DNA of 64,000 nt, from assembly GCF_011305535.1 (NCBI RefSeq), contig NZ_CP049905.1, forward strand, positions 2,180,001 through 2,244,000, in the 5' to 3' direction. This document shows positions 53,655 to 63,282 of this stretch, one piece after another; position 1 is the stretch's first letter, and every line of letters starts with the position of its first letter. The position numbers were made by a program, and so were the translations under genes. The DNA comes from Diaphorobacter sp. HDW4B. Lineage in GTDB: Bacteria > Pseudomonadota > Gammaproteobacteria > Burkholderiales > Burkholderiaceae_C. The notes beneath the pieces were generated by a model that worked only from the letters and a program-made list of their open reading frames with translations, was not told the origin of the DNA and made no database searches.

Positions 53655-54424
53655 GTGTTCTTCTCCAGCACCAGCCCCGTTCCCAGATACGCCTGCTGCA
53701 CGCGCTCATCGTCGCGAATCTGCTGCGGCGTGCCTTCGGCCAGCAGCTTGCCGCGCACCAGCACGGCGACGCGATCGGCCTGGCCGAACACCACATCCAT
53801 GCTGTGCTCGGTGAACAGCACGCCCATCTGCCGCTCGTGCGCGATGCGGCGCGTGAGCTGCATCAGCGCCACGCGCTCGGCGGGGGCCATGCCGGCGGTC
53901 GGCTCGTCCATCAACAGCAGCTTGGGCGCGTGCGCCAGCGCCATCGCAAGCTCCACGCGCTTCACGTCGCCATAGGCCAGTTCACTGCATGCGCGATCAG
54001 CCTGCTGCGCCATGCCCACGCTGTCCAGCAGCGCGAGCGCATCGGCCTTGCGATGCGCTCGCGCACGCGGCCAGAACTGCCAGATGCGTTTGTCGGCGGA
54101 CAGCAGCGCCATCTGCACGTTCTCCAGCACGGTGAACGAGGCAAAGGTCTGCGCGATCTGGAACGTGCGCCCCACGCCCTTGCGCCAGATCTGGCGCGGC
54201 GCAAGGCCTGCGATGTTTTCGCCCGCGAGCAGCACGCGGCCACTGTCCGGCGCGAGTTGACCGCCAACCATGTTGAACGTCGTCGTCTTGCCCGCGCCGT
54301 TCGGGCCGATCAACGCCAGCAGCTCGCCCGCGCGCACCGAGAACGACACCTCGCGCACGGCCTTCACGCCGCCGAAGGATTTGGAGAGCTGCTCGACCTG
54401 CAACAGTGGCGATGCGATGCTCAT
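53651..54424 (-). CDS. Liv-type ABC ATPase (LivG), second system
   Basis: This 257-residue ATPase has [20 protein letters not shown], Walker [16 protein letters not shown], the signature-equivalent [15 protein letters not shown] and Walker [14 protein letters not shown], plus the longer LivG C-terminus. ATG 54424 overlaps the stop of the fused permease gene (ATGA); upstream in-frame codons belong to an overlapping frame and are not used. Confidence 0.9.
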   Translation of the reverse strand: MSIASPLLQVEQLSKSFGGVKAVREVSFSVRAGELLALIGPNGAGKTTTFNMVGGQLAPDSGRVLLAGENIAGLAPRQIWRKGVGRTFQIAQTFASFTVLENVQMALLSADKRIWQFWPRARAHRKADALALLDSVGMAQQADRACSELAYGDVKRVELAMALAHAPKLLLMDEPTAGMAPAERVALMQLTRRIAHERQMGVLFTEHSMDVVFGQADRVAVLVRGKLLAEGTPQQIRDDERVQQAYLGTGLVLEKNT

Positions 54425-56319
54425 GCGCGCACCTCCTTGCGAGCCGCGAAGCGAGCAAACAGCCACTGCGCAAATCCCGCCATGCCCTGCGGAAACAGCA
54501 GCACCAGCAGCAGCATGATCACGCCCAGCAAGCCGCGCCAATATTCCGTGTTGCGCGCCACCGTGTCATGCAGCCAGGTGAACGCCGCAGCGCCCACCAC
54601 CGGCCCAGCGAGCGTCTGCACGCCGCCAAGCAGTACCATCACCAGCGCATCCACCGACTTGGTGACCGACAGCGCATCCGGTGCCACGCTGCCTTTGGAG
54701 AACACAAACAGCGCGCCCGCCAGCCCGGCAAACAAACCGGCGATCACAAACGCCACCCACTGCACGCGCCGCACATCGATGCCGATGGCATCCGCCCGCA
54801 GCGCCGAATCGCGCCCCGCGCGCAGCGCAAAACCCAGCGGCGAAAACAGCATGCGGCGCAGCACATAGACGCTCAAAGCGCACACCGCCAACGCAATCCA
54901 ATAGAACGCCGCGCCCTGCGACGCCCACTCCGGCGGCCACACGCCCGTCAGGCCGTTGCTGCCGCCGGTGAAGTCATCCCACTGGAACACGATGGCCCAG
55001 CTGATCTGCGCAAACGCGAGCGTCAGCATGGTCAGATAAACGCCCGACAGCCGCACGCAGAACCAGCCGTAAAGCAGCGCTCCGGCAGCAGCCACAAGCG
55101 GCCCGAGCACCAGCGCGGCTTCCATCGGCAAATCCAGCTGTCGCACCAGCAGCGCCGCGCCATACGCGCCCAGACCAAAGTAAGCCGCATGCCCGAACGA
55201 GTGCATGCCGCCCGGCCCGAGAATGAAATGCAGGCTCGCTGCAAACAGCGCGGCAATCGCCATGTCGGTGAGCAGCACGACGGCATAGCTCTCCTGCCCG
55301 GCCACCAACGGCAGGCCGAACAGCATCAGCAGCAACGCAATCCACGCGGCGGTCGCGCCGTGGCCCGCCATGCGCAGCGGCTGCTCGATGGCCGCGGAAT
55401 TGCGCGCCAGCGACTGCGGCTTGCCCATCAGCCCCCAGGGCCGCCAGATGAGCACGGCCGCCATCACCAGAAATTCCACTACCAGCGTGAGCTTGGAGAA
55501 CGAAATCTCCACCCCGCCAATCTCCTGCAGCCCCAGCCAGATGCACACGGCCTTCAGCTCGGCAATCAACAGCGCCGCGACGAACGCGCCCGGAATGCTG
55601 CCCATGCCGCCCACCACCACCACGACAAACGCCGCGCCGATCGTGAGCATGTCCATCTCCAGACTCGCCGGTTCGCGCGGCAACTGCAACGCTCCGCCCA
55701 ACCCCGCGAGCAACGTGCCCAGCGCAAACACCGCCGTGAACAGCCACGCCTGATTCACCCCCAGCGCGCCCACCATCTCGCGGTCCTGCGTGGCAGCGCG
55801 CACGAGGGTGCCAAAGCGCGTTTTCGTCAGCAGCAGATGCAGCAGCAACAGCACGACCGGCCCCACCGCAATCAGCAACAGGTCATAGCTCGGAAACTGC
55901 CGCCCCAGAATCTCGACAGCGCCGTCGAACCCCTCGGCACGCGGCCCGAACAGCTCTTCCGGCCCCCAGATCCACAACGCCGCATCCTTGATCACCAGCA
56001 CCAGCGCAAAGGTGGCGAGCAGTTGGAACAGCTCCGGCGCACCGTAGATCCGGCGCAGCAACAGCATCTCGGTCAGCGCCCCCAGCACGCAGCAAACCAG
56101 CGGCGCCATCAGCAGCGCAGGCCAGAAACCGATGTGCGGCGCGAGCACATCCACGCTTGAATACGCGATGAACGCGCCCAGCATGTAGAACGAACCATGC
56201 GCAAAGTTGATGCAGCGCGTGACCCCGAAAATCAGCGACAGCCCCACGGAGACCAGAAACAGCGACGACGCGCTGGCCAGGCCGTTGAGCAATTGCGCGA
56301 GCAGACCAGACACGCTCAT
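54421..56319 (-). CDS. Fused LivH-LivM permease, second system
   Basis: This 632-residue protein joins both membrane subunits. Residues 1 to about 290 match LivH ([32 protein letters not shown]); residues about 310-632 match LivM ([20 protein letters not shown], then GLTGVWPP). Some 18 hydrophobic segments are visible. This is a different fusion from the LivM-LivG one at 24812, so the two systems rearranged their subunits independently. It follows the MarR gene by 93 bp. Confidence 0.9.
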   Translation of the reverse strand: MSVSGLLAQLLNGLASASSLFLVSVGLSLIFGVTRCINFAHGSFYMLGAFIAYSSVDVLAPHIGFWPALLMAPLVCCVLGALTEMLLLRRIYGAPELFQLLATFALVLVIKDAALWIWGPEELFGPRAEGFDGAVEILGRQFPSYDLLLIAVGPVVLLLLHLLLTKTRFGTLVRAATQDREMVGALGVNQAWLFTAVFALGTLLAGLGGALQLPREPASLEMDMLTIGAAFVVVVVGGMGSIPGAFVAALLIAELKAVCIWLGLQEIGGVEISFSKLTLVVEFLVMAAVLIWRPWGLMGKPQSLARNSAAIEQPLRMAGHGATAAWIALLLMLFGLPLVAGQESYAVVLLTDMAIAALFAASLHFILGPGGMHSFGHAAYFGLGAYGAALLVRQLDLPMEAALVLGPLVAAAGALLYGWFCVRLSGVYLTMLTLAFAQISWAIVFQWDDFTGGSNGLTGVWPPEWASQGAAFYWIALAVCALSVYVLRRMLFSPLGFALRAGRDSALRADAIGIDVRRVQWVAFVIAGLFAGLAGALFVFSKGSVAPDALSVTKSVDALVMVLLGGVQTLAGPVVGAAAFTWLHDTVARNTEYWRGLLGVIMLLLVLLFPQGMAGFAQWLFARFAARKEVRA

Positions 56320-56412
56320 GGCGCGATGCTCCTTGGATTCCTTGGAGTCGTTGAAGTCATCGGAAGTGGCCCTTGTGCATGGCTGGTCGATTGAAGGTTC
56401 GGAGCCGCGATG

Positions 56413-56973
56413 TTACTGACCCTTGGACTTCAATGGCGGCACGGCGTCCGAATCCTCACCGGCGCCGCTCGCCTTGTCGATGGCCTGCATGTTGTCGAGC
56501 AGCTTGAGCAGGTAGTGCAACAGATGCGCCATGTCGCCCACCGAAAAATTCGCCAGCGCCATGTCGTAGAAGCCCCGGATCAGCTCCGGCGCATCCTCGC
56601 GCCACACACGCCCGCCCTCCTGCGTCATGCGCACCAGCCGTGAGCGGCGGTCCTGCGGATCGGCCGCCAGTTCGATATGGCCGTCGCGCTCCATGCGGCT
56701 GACCAGCCCCGACAGATTCTGGCGACTGACCATCAGATAGCGCGCCAACTCTCCCACGCCCACACCGCCCTTGGCCTCGGGCCGCGACAGCGCCCCCAGC
56801 ACCGCCCATTGCTGCGTGGTCAGCCCCAGAGGTTCGACCGCCCGGCTGCCCGTTTTATGCAACATATTTGCACATTGATACAGCCTGAAGAAAATCCGAT
56901 TGGCCAGCTCATCGTGGGCTGATTCTCCATTTTTACTAGGGTAATCCATAGATTCAAAATCCATCAATGTCAT
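56413..56973 (-). CDS. MarR family regulator, probable BadR
   Basis: This is a winged-helix regulator of about 186 residues: ANRIFFRLYQCANMLHKTGS, LTTQQWAVLGALSRP, the recognition helix MVSRQNLSGLVSRMERDGH and the wing AADPQDRRSRLVRMTQEG. In Rhodopseudomonas palustris the MarR protein BadR represses badHI and aliAB and responds to a CoA thioester of the pathway. The identical context here supports the same role. The start is uncertain: 56973 is used, with ATGs at 56964 and 56949 and a GTG at 56991 as options; none has a good ribosome site. Confidence 0.82.
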   Translation of the reverse strand: MTLMDFESMDYPSKNGESAHDELANRIFFRLYQCANMLHKTGSRAVEPLGLTTQQWAVLGALSRPEAKGGVGVGELARYLMVSRQNLSGLVSRMERDGHIELAADPQDRRSRLVRMTQEGGRVWREDAPELIRGFYDMALANFSVGDMAHLLHYLLKLLDNMQAIDKASGAGEDSDAVPPLKSKGQ

Positions 56974-56997
56974 TGCCAAGCCCGTTGTCACAGCATC

Positions 56998-57017
56998 AAA
57001 TATATGACAACATATTT
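56998..57017. promoter_or_regulatory. Operator candidate between badR-like and badH genes
   Basis: AAATATATGACAACATATTT contains ATATG-ACAA-CATAT and outer AAATAT/ATATTT arms. It lies between the divergent MarR and badH genes. Binding by the MarR protein is inferred. The ten-base half CAACATATTT recurs at 56860-56869, inside the MarR coding region. Confidence 0.45.
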
Positions 57018-57068
57018 ACTCAATTCATTTTTCCATGCGCCAAACCATCGCGACCAAGGAGTTCTCTC

Positions 57069-57836
57069 ATGCAAGGATTGAAGGGCAAAACCATCATTGT
57101 GACGGGCGGCGGCGGCGGCATCGGCGGATCGACCTGCCAGCGCCTTGCGCAAGAAGGCGCGAAGGTTGCAGTGCTCGACCGCGATCTCAGCGCCGCACAG
57201 AAGACCGTCGCGCAGATCACCGAGGCGGGCGGTACAGCCCTCGCGCTCGCCTGCGACATCACGCAGCGCTCGGAAATCGACGCCGCACTCGTCCAGATCG
57301 AAGCGCAACTCGGCCCGGTCGACGTGCTGGTCAACAACGCCGGCTGGGACGTGTTCAAGCCGTTCACCCAAACCAACGAGCAGGAGTGGGAGCGCCTCAT
57401 CGCCATCAACCTGACGGGCGCGCTGCACATGCACCACGCCGTGCTGCCCCGCATGGTCTCGCGACGAGCGGGACGCATCGTCAACATCGCGTCCGATGCG
57501 GCGCGCGTGGGCTCCTCGGGCGAAGCGGTCTACGCCGCCTGCAAGGGCGGGCTGGTGTCGTTCTCCAAAACCATTGCGCGTGAGCATGCGCGGCACGGCA
57601 TCTGCGTGAACGTGGTCTGCCCCGGCCCGACGGAAACCGCGCTCTTCGCCGGTTTTGCCGACGCCGCACCCAACCCCGAAAAGCTGCGCGAGGCCTTTGT
57701 CCGCGCGATTCCCCTTGGCCGCATGGGCCAGCCGCAGGACCTTGCGGGCGCGATTGCCTTCTTCGCCAGCGACGACGCGGGCTTCATCACCGGCCAGGTG
57801 CTCAGCGTCTCGGGCGGCCTGACCATGCACGGCTGA
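57069..57836 (+). CDS. badH: 2-hydroxycyclohexanecarboxyl-CoA dehydrogenase
   Basis: This 255-residue short-chain dehydrogenase has the NAD motif VTGGGGGIGGSTCQRL, NNAG in DVLVNNAGWDVF, Ser in RIVNIASDAARVGSSG and the YxxxK pair in VYAACKGGL. The NIASDAARVGSSGEAVYAAC stretch is the form found in BadH. The enzyme oxidises 2-hydroxycyclohexanecarboxyl-CoA to the ketone that BadI opens. AAGGAG lies seven bases before ATG 57069. First gene of the operon badH-badI-aliB-aliA. Confidence 0.9.
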   Translation: MQGLKGKTIIVTGGGGGIGGSTCQRLAQEGAKVAVLDRDLSAAQKTVAQITEAGGTALALACDITQRSEIDAALVQIEAQLGPVDVLVNNAGWDVFKPFTQTNEQEWERLIAINLTGALHMHHAVLPRMVSRRAGRIVNIASDAARVGSSGEAVYAACKGGLVSFSKTIAREHARHGICVNVVCPGPTETALFAGFADAAPNPEKLREAFVRAIPLGRMGQPQDLAGAIAFFASDDAGFITGQVLSVSGGLTMHG

Positions 57837-57861
57837 TTTTTTCCACAGGAGACAAGACATC

Positions 57862-58644
57862 ATGCAATTTGAAGACATCCTCTATGAAGTGCGCAACGGC
57901 GTGGCCTGGATCACCATCAACCGCCCGGACAAGATGAACGCGTTTCGCGGCACCACCTGCGACGAAATCATCAAGGCACTGAACAAAGCGGGCTACGACC
58001 GATCCGTGGGCTGCATCGTGCTCGCAGGCGCGGGCGACAAGGCGTTCTGCACCGGCGGCGACCAGTCCGCACATGACGGCAACTACGACGGGCGCGGCAC
58101 CATCGGCCTGCCGATGGAAGAGCTGCACACCGCGATCCGCGACGTGCCCAAGCCCGTCATCGCACGCGTGCAGGGCTACGCCATCGGCGGCGGCAATGTG
58201 CTGTGCACGATCTGCGACCTGACGATCTGCTCCGAAAAAGCGGTCTTCGGGCAGGTCGGCCCCAAGATGGGCTCGGTCGATCCGGGATACGGCACGGCCT
58301 TTCTCGCACGCGTGGTGGGCGAGAAGAAAGCGCGCGAGATCTGGTATCTCAATCGCCGCTACAGCGGCCAGGAAGCGGTGGCCATGGGTCTGGCCAACCT
58401 CTGCGTGTCACCCGAGAAACTCGACGAGACCGTTCAGCAATGGGCCGAGGAAATCGGCGAGCGCAGCCCCACCGCCATCGCCATTGCCAAGCGCAGCTTC
58501 AACATGGACACCGCGCATCAGGCCGGCATTGCAGGCATGGGCATGTACGCGCTCAAGCTGTACTACGACACCGACGAGTCGCGCGAGGGCGTTGCCGCGC
58601 TCAAGGAAAAGCGCAAGCCGCAGTTCCGCAAATACGCCAAGTGA
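57862..58644 (+). CDS. badI: 2-ketocyclohexanecarboxyl-CoA hydrolase (ring-opening)
   Basis: This 260-residue crotonase-fold protein matches BadI closely in remembered sequence: MQFEDILYEVRNGVAWITIN, FRGTTCDEIIKAL, CTGGDQSAHDGNYDGRGT and SFNMDTAHQAGIAGMGMYAL. BadI adds water across the C-C bond of 2-ketocyclohexanecarboxyl-CoA and gives pimeloyl-CoA. Its oxyanion-hole region is GYAIGGGNVL. It is related to MenB in mechanism but distinct in sequence. AGGAG lies ten bases before the start. Confidence 0.95.
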   Translation: MQFEDILYEVRNGVAWITINRPDKMNAFRGTTCDEIIKALNKAGYDRSVGCIVLAGAGDKAFCTGGDQSAHDGNYDGRGTIGLPMEELHTAIRDVPKPVIARVQGYAIGGGNVLCTICDLTICSEKAVFGQVGPKMGSVDPGYGTAFLARVVGEKKAREIWYLNRRYSGQEAVAMGLANLCVSPEKLDETVQQWAEEIGERSPTAIAIAKRSFNMDTAHQAGIAGMGMYALKLYYDTDESREGVAALKEKRKPQFRKYAK

Positions 58645-58665
58645 TGCACACGCCGGAGGTCTCGC

Positions 58666-59817
58666 ATGAACTCGTATCTCGACGAAGACTTGGTGACGCT
58701 GGGCGAGCACGCCCGACGTTTTGCACAGGGCCGGATCGCCCCCGGCTTTCAGGAGCGCGACCGCACCCGCGTGCTCGACCGCGAGCTGATGCGCGAGATG
58801 GGGCAAATGGGCTTCATCGCGCCGGAGCTGCCCGAAGCATTCGGCGGGCAAGGCATGGGCTGCCTGGCCGCAGGGGTGATCCACGAGGCCATTGCGGCGG
58901 CTGATTTGTCGATCAGCTACATCAACCTGCTGGCCTCCCTCAACGGCCAGATTCTTGCCGAGCACGGCGATCCGCAGGTGGCCGGGCCGTGGCTGCAAAA
59001 GCTCACGCAAGGCGAGGCCTTGCTTGCGATTGCGCTGACCGAACCGCGCGGCGGGTCGGATGCGGCCAACCTGCGTCTGCGGGTCGAACGTATCGGCGGC
59101 GACTATGTGATCAACGGCGAGAAGACCTCCATTTCCGCCGCCGATCAGGCCGATGCGGTGGTCGTTTTCGGGCGCACGGGCAGCGTGGAATCCGGCGCGC
59201 ATGGCGTCACCGCATTGCTCGTTCCATGCGATGCGCCGGGCCTCACGCGCAGCCGCTTCGACTGCCATGGACAGCGTGCCATCGGGCGCGGCTCCCTGTT
59301 CTTCGAGAACGTGCGCGTTCCGGTCAACCACCGTCTGGGCGAAGAGAACAAGGGCTTTGTGCAGGTCATGCAAGGCTTTGATTTCTCGCGCGCACTCATC
59401 GGCCTGCAAGTGCTGTCCGTCGCACGCGCTGCGCTCGATGAAAGCTGGGAGTACGCCGCGCAGCGCGAGGCTTTCGGCCAACCGCTCACCGCATTCCAAG
59501 GCGTCAGCCATCCGCTGGCGGACTTCGACACGCAGGTCACCGCCGCGCGCCTGCTGTGCCTTCAGGCGCTGTGGCTCAAGGACCGCCACTTGCCGCACAG
59601 CGCCGAAGCCGCGATGTGCAAATGGTGGGCCCCCAAGCTCGCCTACGACGCGATCCACCAGTGCCTGCTCACGCACGGCCATGGCGGCTACGACCGTGGA
59701 CTCATGGAGCAGCGCCTGCGCGACGTGCTGGGCTTTCAGATCGGCGACGGCACCGCGCAGATCATGAAATCCATCATCGCCCGCACCCGCGCCGGGCGCA
59801 AGGCTGTGCCGATCTGA
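58666..59817 (+). CDS. aliB: Cyclohexanecarboxyl-CoA dehydrogenase
   Basis: This 383-residue acyl-CoA dehydrogenase should desaturate cyclohexanecarboxyl-CoA to cyclohex-1-ene-1-carboxyl-CoA with FAD. Family marks are ALTEPRGGSDAANL, GDYVINGEKTSIS and QREAFGQPLTAFQG. At the place where many acyl-CoA dehydrogenases have the catalytic base in YEGT, this protein reads GDGTAQIMK, giving Asp at the Glu position if the motif alignment is right. A GGAGG ribosome site precedes ATG 58666. Position between badI and aliA supports the assignment. Confidence 0.88.
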   Translation: MNSYLDEDLVTLGEHARRFAQGRIAPGFQERDRTRVLDRELMREMGQMGFIAPELPEAFGGQGMGCLAAGVIHEAIAAADLSISYINLLASLNGQILAEHGDPQVAGPWLQKLTQGEALLAIALTEPRGGSDAANLRLRVERIGGDYVINGEKTSISAADQADAVVVFGRTGSVESGAHGVTALLVPCDAPGLTRSRFDCHGQRAIGRGSLFFENVRVPVNHRLGEENKGFVQVMQGFDFSRALIGLQVLSVARAALDESWEYAAQREAFGQPLTAFQGVSHPLADFDTQVTAARLLCLQALWLKDRHLPHSAEAAMCKWWAPKLAYDAIHQCLLTHGHGGYDRGLMEQRLRDVLGFQIGDGTAQIMKSIIARTRAGRKAVPI

Positions 59818-59910
59818 CGGCACGCCTCTTCCTTCATCTTTTGCCGTTTTTTCCCATTCCCCATTTCGTTTTCGCTGCCTTCCTGAATCACTACAACGAG
59901 GAGACAAGCC

Positions 59911-61557
59911 ATGGAATTCGATACCGTTTTGCTGCCCGAACGGCGTGCGCGCATGCTCGACCAAAAGCTCTGGCACCAGCGCACGATCAACGACGCGCTC
60001 GAAGCCTGCGTGGCCCACTGCCCGGACAAACTGGCCTTGATGGCGCTGCGGGTCGAAAGCGGCGAGCGCACGCCATTCACCTACCGCGAGATGGCGTGCA
60101 TGGCCGACCGCATCGCCGTGGGCCTTGCTCGCCTCGGGGTGAACAAGGGCGATGTGGTGGCCTGCCAGTTGCCCAACTGGTGGCAATTCACGCTGCTGTA
60201 TCTCGCGTGTTCGCGCATCAGCGCGGTGATGAATCCGTTGATGCACATCTTTCGCGAGCGCGAACTGCGCTTCATGCTGCAGCATGGCGAAGCCAAGGTG
60301 TTCATCGTCCCCCGCATATTCCGCGGACATGATTTCGAATCGATGGCGTCGGGCTTGAAAACCGAATTGCCGCATCTTGCGCACACCGTGGTCATCGACG
60401 GCCAAGGCAGCAACAGCTTCGAAGCCCTGCTCGGCGGCCCGCACTGGGAGGACGAGACCGACGCACACGACATCCTCACACGCTCGCGCCCCACGCCCGA
60501 CGACGTCACCCAGCTCATCTACACCTCCGGCACCACCGGCGAGTCCAAGGGCGTGATGCACACCGCCAACACGCTCATGGCCAACATCATTCCGTATGCC
60601 GAGCGGCTGCATCTGGGCGAGGACGACGTCGTGCTCATGGCCTCGCCCATGGCGCACCAGACGGGCTTCATGTACGGCCTGATGATGCCCATCCTGCTGC
60701 AATCGCGCGCCGTGCTGCAGGACATCTGGGACGCAGCCCGGGCCACCACCCTGATCCGCGAACAGGGCGTGACTTTCACCATGGCATCCACCCCGTTCCT
60801 CACCGACCTCTCGCGCCATGTGGCGACCGAGGGCGGCGGCATCCCCAGCCTGCGCACCTTCCTGAGCGCAGGCGCGCCCATCCCCGGCCCACTGGTCGAA
60901 CAGGCGCGCGCCGCGCTGGGCGCCAAAATCATCTCGGCCTGGGGCATGACGGAAAACGGCGCGGTGACCACCACCACACCCGAAGACGACGATGAGCGCT
61001 CGGTGCATACGGACGGCAAGCCCTTGCCCGGCGTGGAAATCAAAATCGCCGACATCGACGGCACTGCACTCCCCGCAGGTCAGGAGGGCAAGCTGCTGCT
61101 ACGCTCCTGCTCCAACTTCGGCGGCTACCTCAAACGCCCGCACCTCAACGCTACCGATGCCGAAGACTGGTTCGACACCGGCGACCTCGCGCGCAAAGAC
61201 GAGCAAGGCTACATCCGCATCACCGGCCGCAGCAAAGACGTGATCATTCGCGGCGGCGAAAACATTCCGGTGGTGGAAATCGAATCCCTGCTCTACCGCC
61301 ACCCCGACATCCAACACGCCGCCATCGTCGCCTATGCCGACGAACGCCTGGGCGAACGCGCCTGCGCAGTCGTCGTCCCGCGCAACGGCGCAACGCTCAC
61401 ACTTGAAGACCTGCGCGCCTTCCTGACAAAGGAACGCGTGGCGCTCCAATACATCCCCGAAAAGCTGCACGTTCTGGAACAAATGCCAGCCACCCCTTCC
61501 GGAAAAATCCAGAAGTTCAAACTCCGAGACCTGCTGAAAACCCAAGCACAAAGCTGA
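59911..61557 (+). CDS. aliA: Cyclohexanecarboxylate-CoA ligase
   Basis: This is a 548-residue ANL-family acyl-CoA synthetase: P-loop YTSGTTGESKGVMHT near residue 208, ISAWGMTENGAVTTTTP, the hinge WFDTGDLARKDEQGYIRITG and the C-terminal Lys in PSGKIQKFKL. It activates cyclohexanecarboxylate, or a close alicyclic acid, with ATP and CoA. GAGGAG lies just upstream. Other medium-chain ligases look similar; the operon partners decide the name. Repeat R1 copy C starts nine bases after the stop. Confidence 0.88.
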   Translation: MEFDTVLLPERRARMLDQKLWHQRTINDALEACVAHCPDKLALMALRVESGERTPFTYREMACMADRIAVGLARLGVNKGDVVACQLPNWWQFTLLYLACSRISAVMNPLMHIFRERELRFMLQHGEAKVFIVPRIFRGHDFESMASGLKTELPHLAHTVVIDGQGSNSFEALLGGPHWEDETDAHDILTRSRPTPDDVTQLIYTSGTTGESKGVMHTANTLMANIIPYAERLHLGEDDVVLMASPMAHQTGFMYGLMMPILLQSRAVLQDIWDAARATTLIREQGVTFTMASTPFLTDLSRHVATEGGGIPSLRTFLSAGAPIPGPLVEQARAALGAKIISAWGMTENGAVTTTTPEDDDERSVHTDGKPLPGVEIKIADIDGTALPAGQEGKLLLRSCSNFGGYLKRPHLNATDAEDWFDTGDLARKDEQGYIRITGRSKDVIIRGGENIPVVEIESLLYRHPDIQHAAIVAYADERLGERACAVVVPRNGATLTLEDLRAFLTKERVALQYIPEKLHVLEQMPATPSGKIQKFKLRDLLKTQAQS

Positions 61558-61566
61558 CCGCCCAAA

Positions 61567-61770
61567 CATCTCGCGAAGTCGCGAGATCACCGGCACGAGC
61601 GCAGCGAAGTGCCGCAACACCCCTCTTCCAATCTGACTTGCGGCAAGCTGTCTGAACGGAGCGCCTCCGGCGCGAAGAGAGTTTTGCCGCAGGTATTCAA
61701 AGCGTTTTTTGGTGACTTTTTGGCGCAAGCAAAAAGTTACTCGCCCGCCGGGGCGAACACCCGGCACCCG
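61567..61770 (+). repeat. Multi-hairpin intergenic repeat R1, copy C
   Basis: This copy lies between the converging aliA and binding-protein genes. It keeps ATCTCGCGA-AG-TCGCGAGAT, CGGCAC/GTGCCG, TGCGGCAA/TTGCCGCA enclosing GCGCC-TCC-GGCGC as in copy A, and ACTTTTTG/CAAAAAGT as in copy B. The rest of the 278-bp gap, 61771-61835, shows nothing else. Confidence 0.85.
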
Positions 61771-61835
61771 CAATCAACCCCTCAACCGAAGCAAAAACCA
61801 GACAACGAAAAAAAGCGAAAACCCAACTGCCGCAA

Positions 61836-63071
61836 TCAGTTGGCAGCAGCAGGCCGCAACTTCTTCACTTCCTCATCGGAGGGTTGGTAATCCTTCCCAT
61901 CCGCATAGTGATAGTTCACCAAAACGCCGCGCCCCAACTTCGCGTCATAAGCCGTCTTCCCGATGTAAGCCCCCATCGTCGACTGATGATCCTGCGCGCG
62001 ATAAGTGATCCGCCCAAACGGCGTGTCCACCTCCAGCCCCTTGAAGGCTTCCACCAGCTTGGCAGTCTCCGCACTGCCACCCGTCTTGCGCAGACCCGCC
62101 GCGATCGACTGGATCGCGTTGTAGCCCACGATGGTGCCCAGACGCGGGTAGTCCTTGTACTTGGCCTGATAGGCGGCGAGAAACGCCTTGTGTTCGGGCG
62201 TGTTGATCGAGTACCAAGGGTAGCCGGTCACGGTCCAGCCCACGGGTGCCTCTTTTTTCAGCGGATCGAGATATTCCGGCTCGGCGGTCAGCAGACCGAC
62301 CACTTCGCGGCCCTTGAACAGGCCGCGTGTGTTGCCTTCCCGCACGAACTTGCCCATATCGGTTGCAAAAAGCACGTTGAAGATCGCATCCGGCTTGGAG
62401 TCGGCAAGCGCCTGCACCACACTGCCCGCATCGATCTTGCCCAGAGCAGGTGCCTGCTCGGCCACGAATTCGATGTCCGGCTGCTTTTCCTTCATGAGCT
62501 TCTTGAAGGTGGCGACCGCAGATTGTCCGTATTCGTAGCTGGGATAGACAATCGCCCAGCGCTTCTTGTTGAGCTTGAGCGCTTCGGGCACCAGCATGGC
62601 GACCTGCATGTAGGTCGAAGCGCGCAGGCGATACGTGTAGGGGTTGCCCTCCGCCCAGACGATCTTGTCGGTCAGCGGCTCGGACGCAAGGAAGAAGCGC
62701 TGTTTCTGCTTGGAGTAATCCGTCAGCGCCAGACCCACGTGCGAGAGAAAGCTGCCGGTCAGCACGTCGATCTTCTCGCGGGTGTACAGCTCCTCGGCCG
62801 CGCGCACGGCGTCCGCCGGGTTGCCGCTGTCGTCGCGGATGACGAGCTGCAGCTTCTTGCCCGCAATGCCGCCGGCCTTGTTGACCTGCTCCACCGCCAG
62901 TTCCATGCCCTTCTTGTAGGGCTCCAGAAAGGCGGGCTGGGCCTTGTAGCTGTTGATTTCACCGATCTTGATGACCTCGGCGGCCAGGGAATGAGATGCC
63001 AGCACATAGCCCGCCACGGGGAGCGCGAGGCGCAATTTCGACCATTTTTGCGAGCTTTTGACTACCGTCAT
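61836..63071 (-). CDS. Periplasmic binding protein, probably for the second Liv-type system
   Basis: This 411-residue solute-binding protein has a signal peptide (LRLALPVAGYVLASHSLAA) and a Leu/Ile/Val-type fold: IKIGEINSYKAQPAFLEPYK, LVIRDDSGNPADAVRAAEEL and YPSYEYGQSAVATFKKLM. ATG 63071 (MTVVKSS) is chosen because AAGGAG lies seven bases before it; the ATG at 63077 is only one base from it. It sits apart from the permease and ATPase genes at 52902-56319, which have no binding protein of their own, so it very likely serves them. Expected cargo is an alicyclic or aromatic acid. Confidence 0.88.
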   Translation of the reverse strand: MTVVKSSQKWSKLRLALPVAGYVLASHSLAAEVIKIGEINSYKAQPAFLEPYKKGMELAVEQVNKAGGIAGKKLQLVIRDDSGNPADAVRAAEELYTREKIDVLTGSFLSHVGLALTDYSKQKQRFFLASEPLTDKIVWAEGNPYTYRLRASTYMQVAMLVPEALKLNKKRWAIVYPSYEYGQSAVATFKKLMKEKQPDIEFVAEQAPALGKIDAGSVVQALADSKPDAIFNVLFATDMGKFVREGNTRGLFKGREVVGLLTAEPEYLDPLKKEAPVGWTVTGYPWYSINTPEHKAFLAAYQAKYKDYPRLGTIVGYNAIQSIAAGLRKTGGSAETAKLVEAFKGLEVDTPFGRITYRAQDHQSTMGAYIGKTAYDAKLGRGVLVNYHYADGKDYQPSDEEVKKLRPAAAN

Positions 63072-63282
63072 CGTCATTCTCCTTATCACTAATTGATCTC
63101 AAAACAAGGCCATGCAATGTACCCGGAAGTTAGTATTTATCCGAAAATAAGTAATTCGTAGTCCGCGAGGCCACTGCCAAGAGCCAGGCAACCAGTTTTA
63201 CCCAAGCTCTCAGTTTCCAAGCGTGTTTTTATCGGCAGGCATTGTTTTTTTCCTGCCCCTGTTTATTCGCTATCCAACGAAC

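Noticed and set aside
54406-56160. A 584-codon plus-strand frame opposite the fused LivH-LivM gene
   Set aside because: The product is a Gln/His/Arg-rich string without any fold signature; it mirrors the codons of a well-supported permease.
58408-61008. An 866-codon open frame on the minus strand opposite badI, aliB and aliA
   Set aside because: It is the longest open frame in the window, but it runs antisense to three clear enzymes, has Gly/Ala/Arg/His-rich composition with no domain, and is explained by the high GC content.
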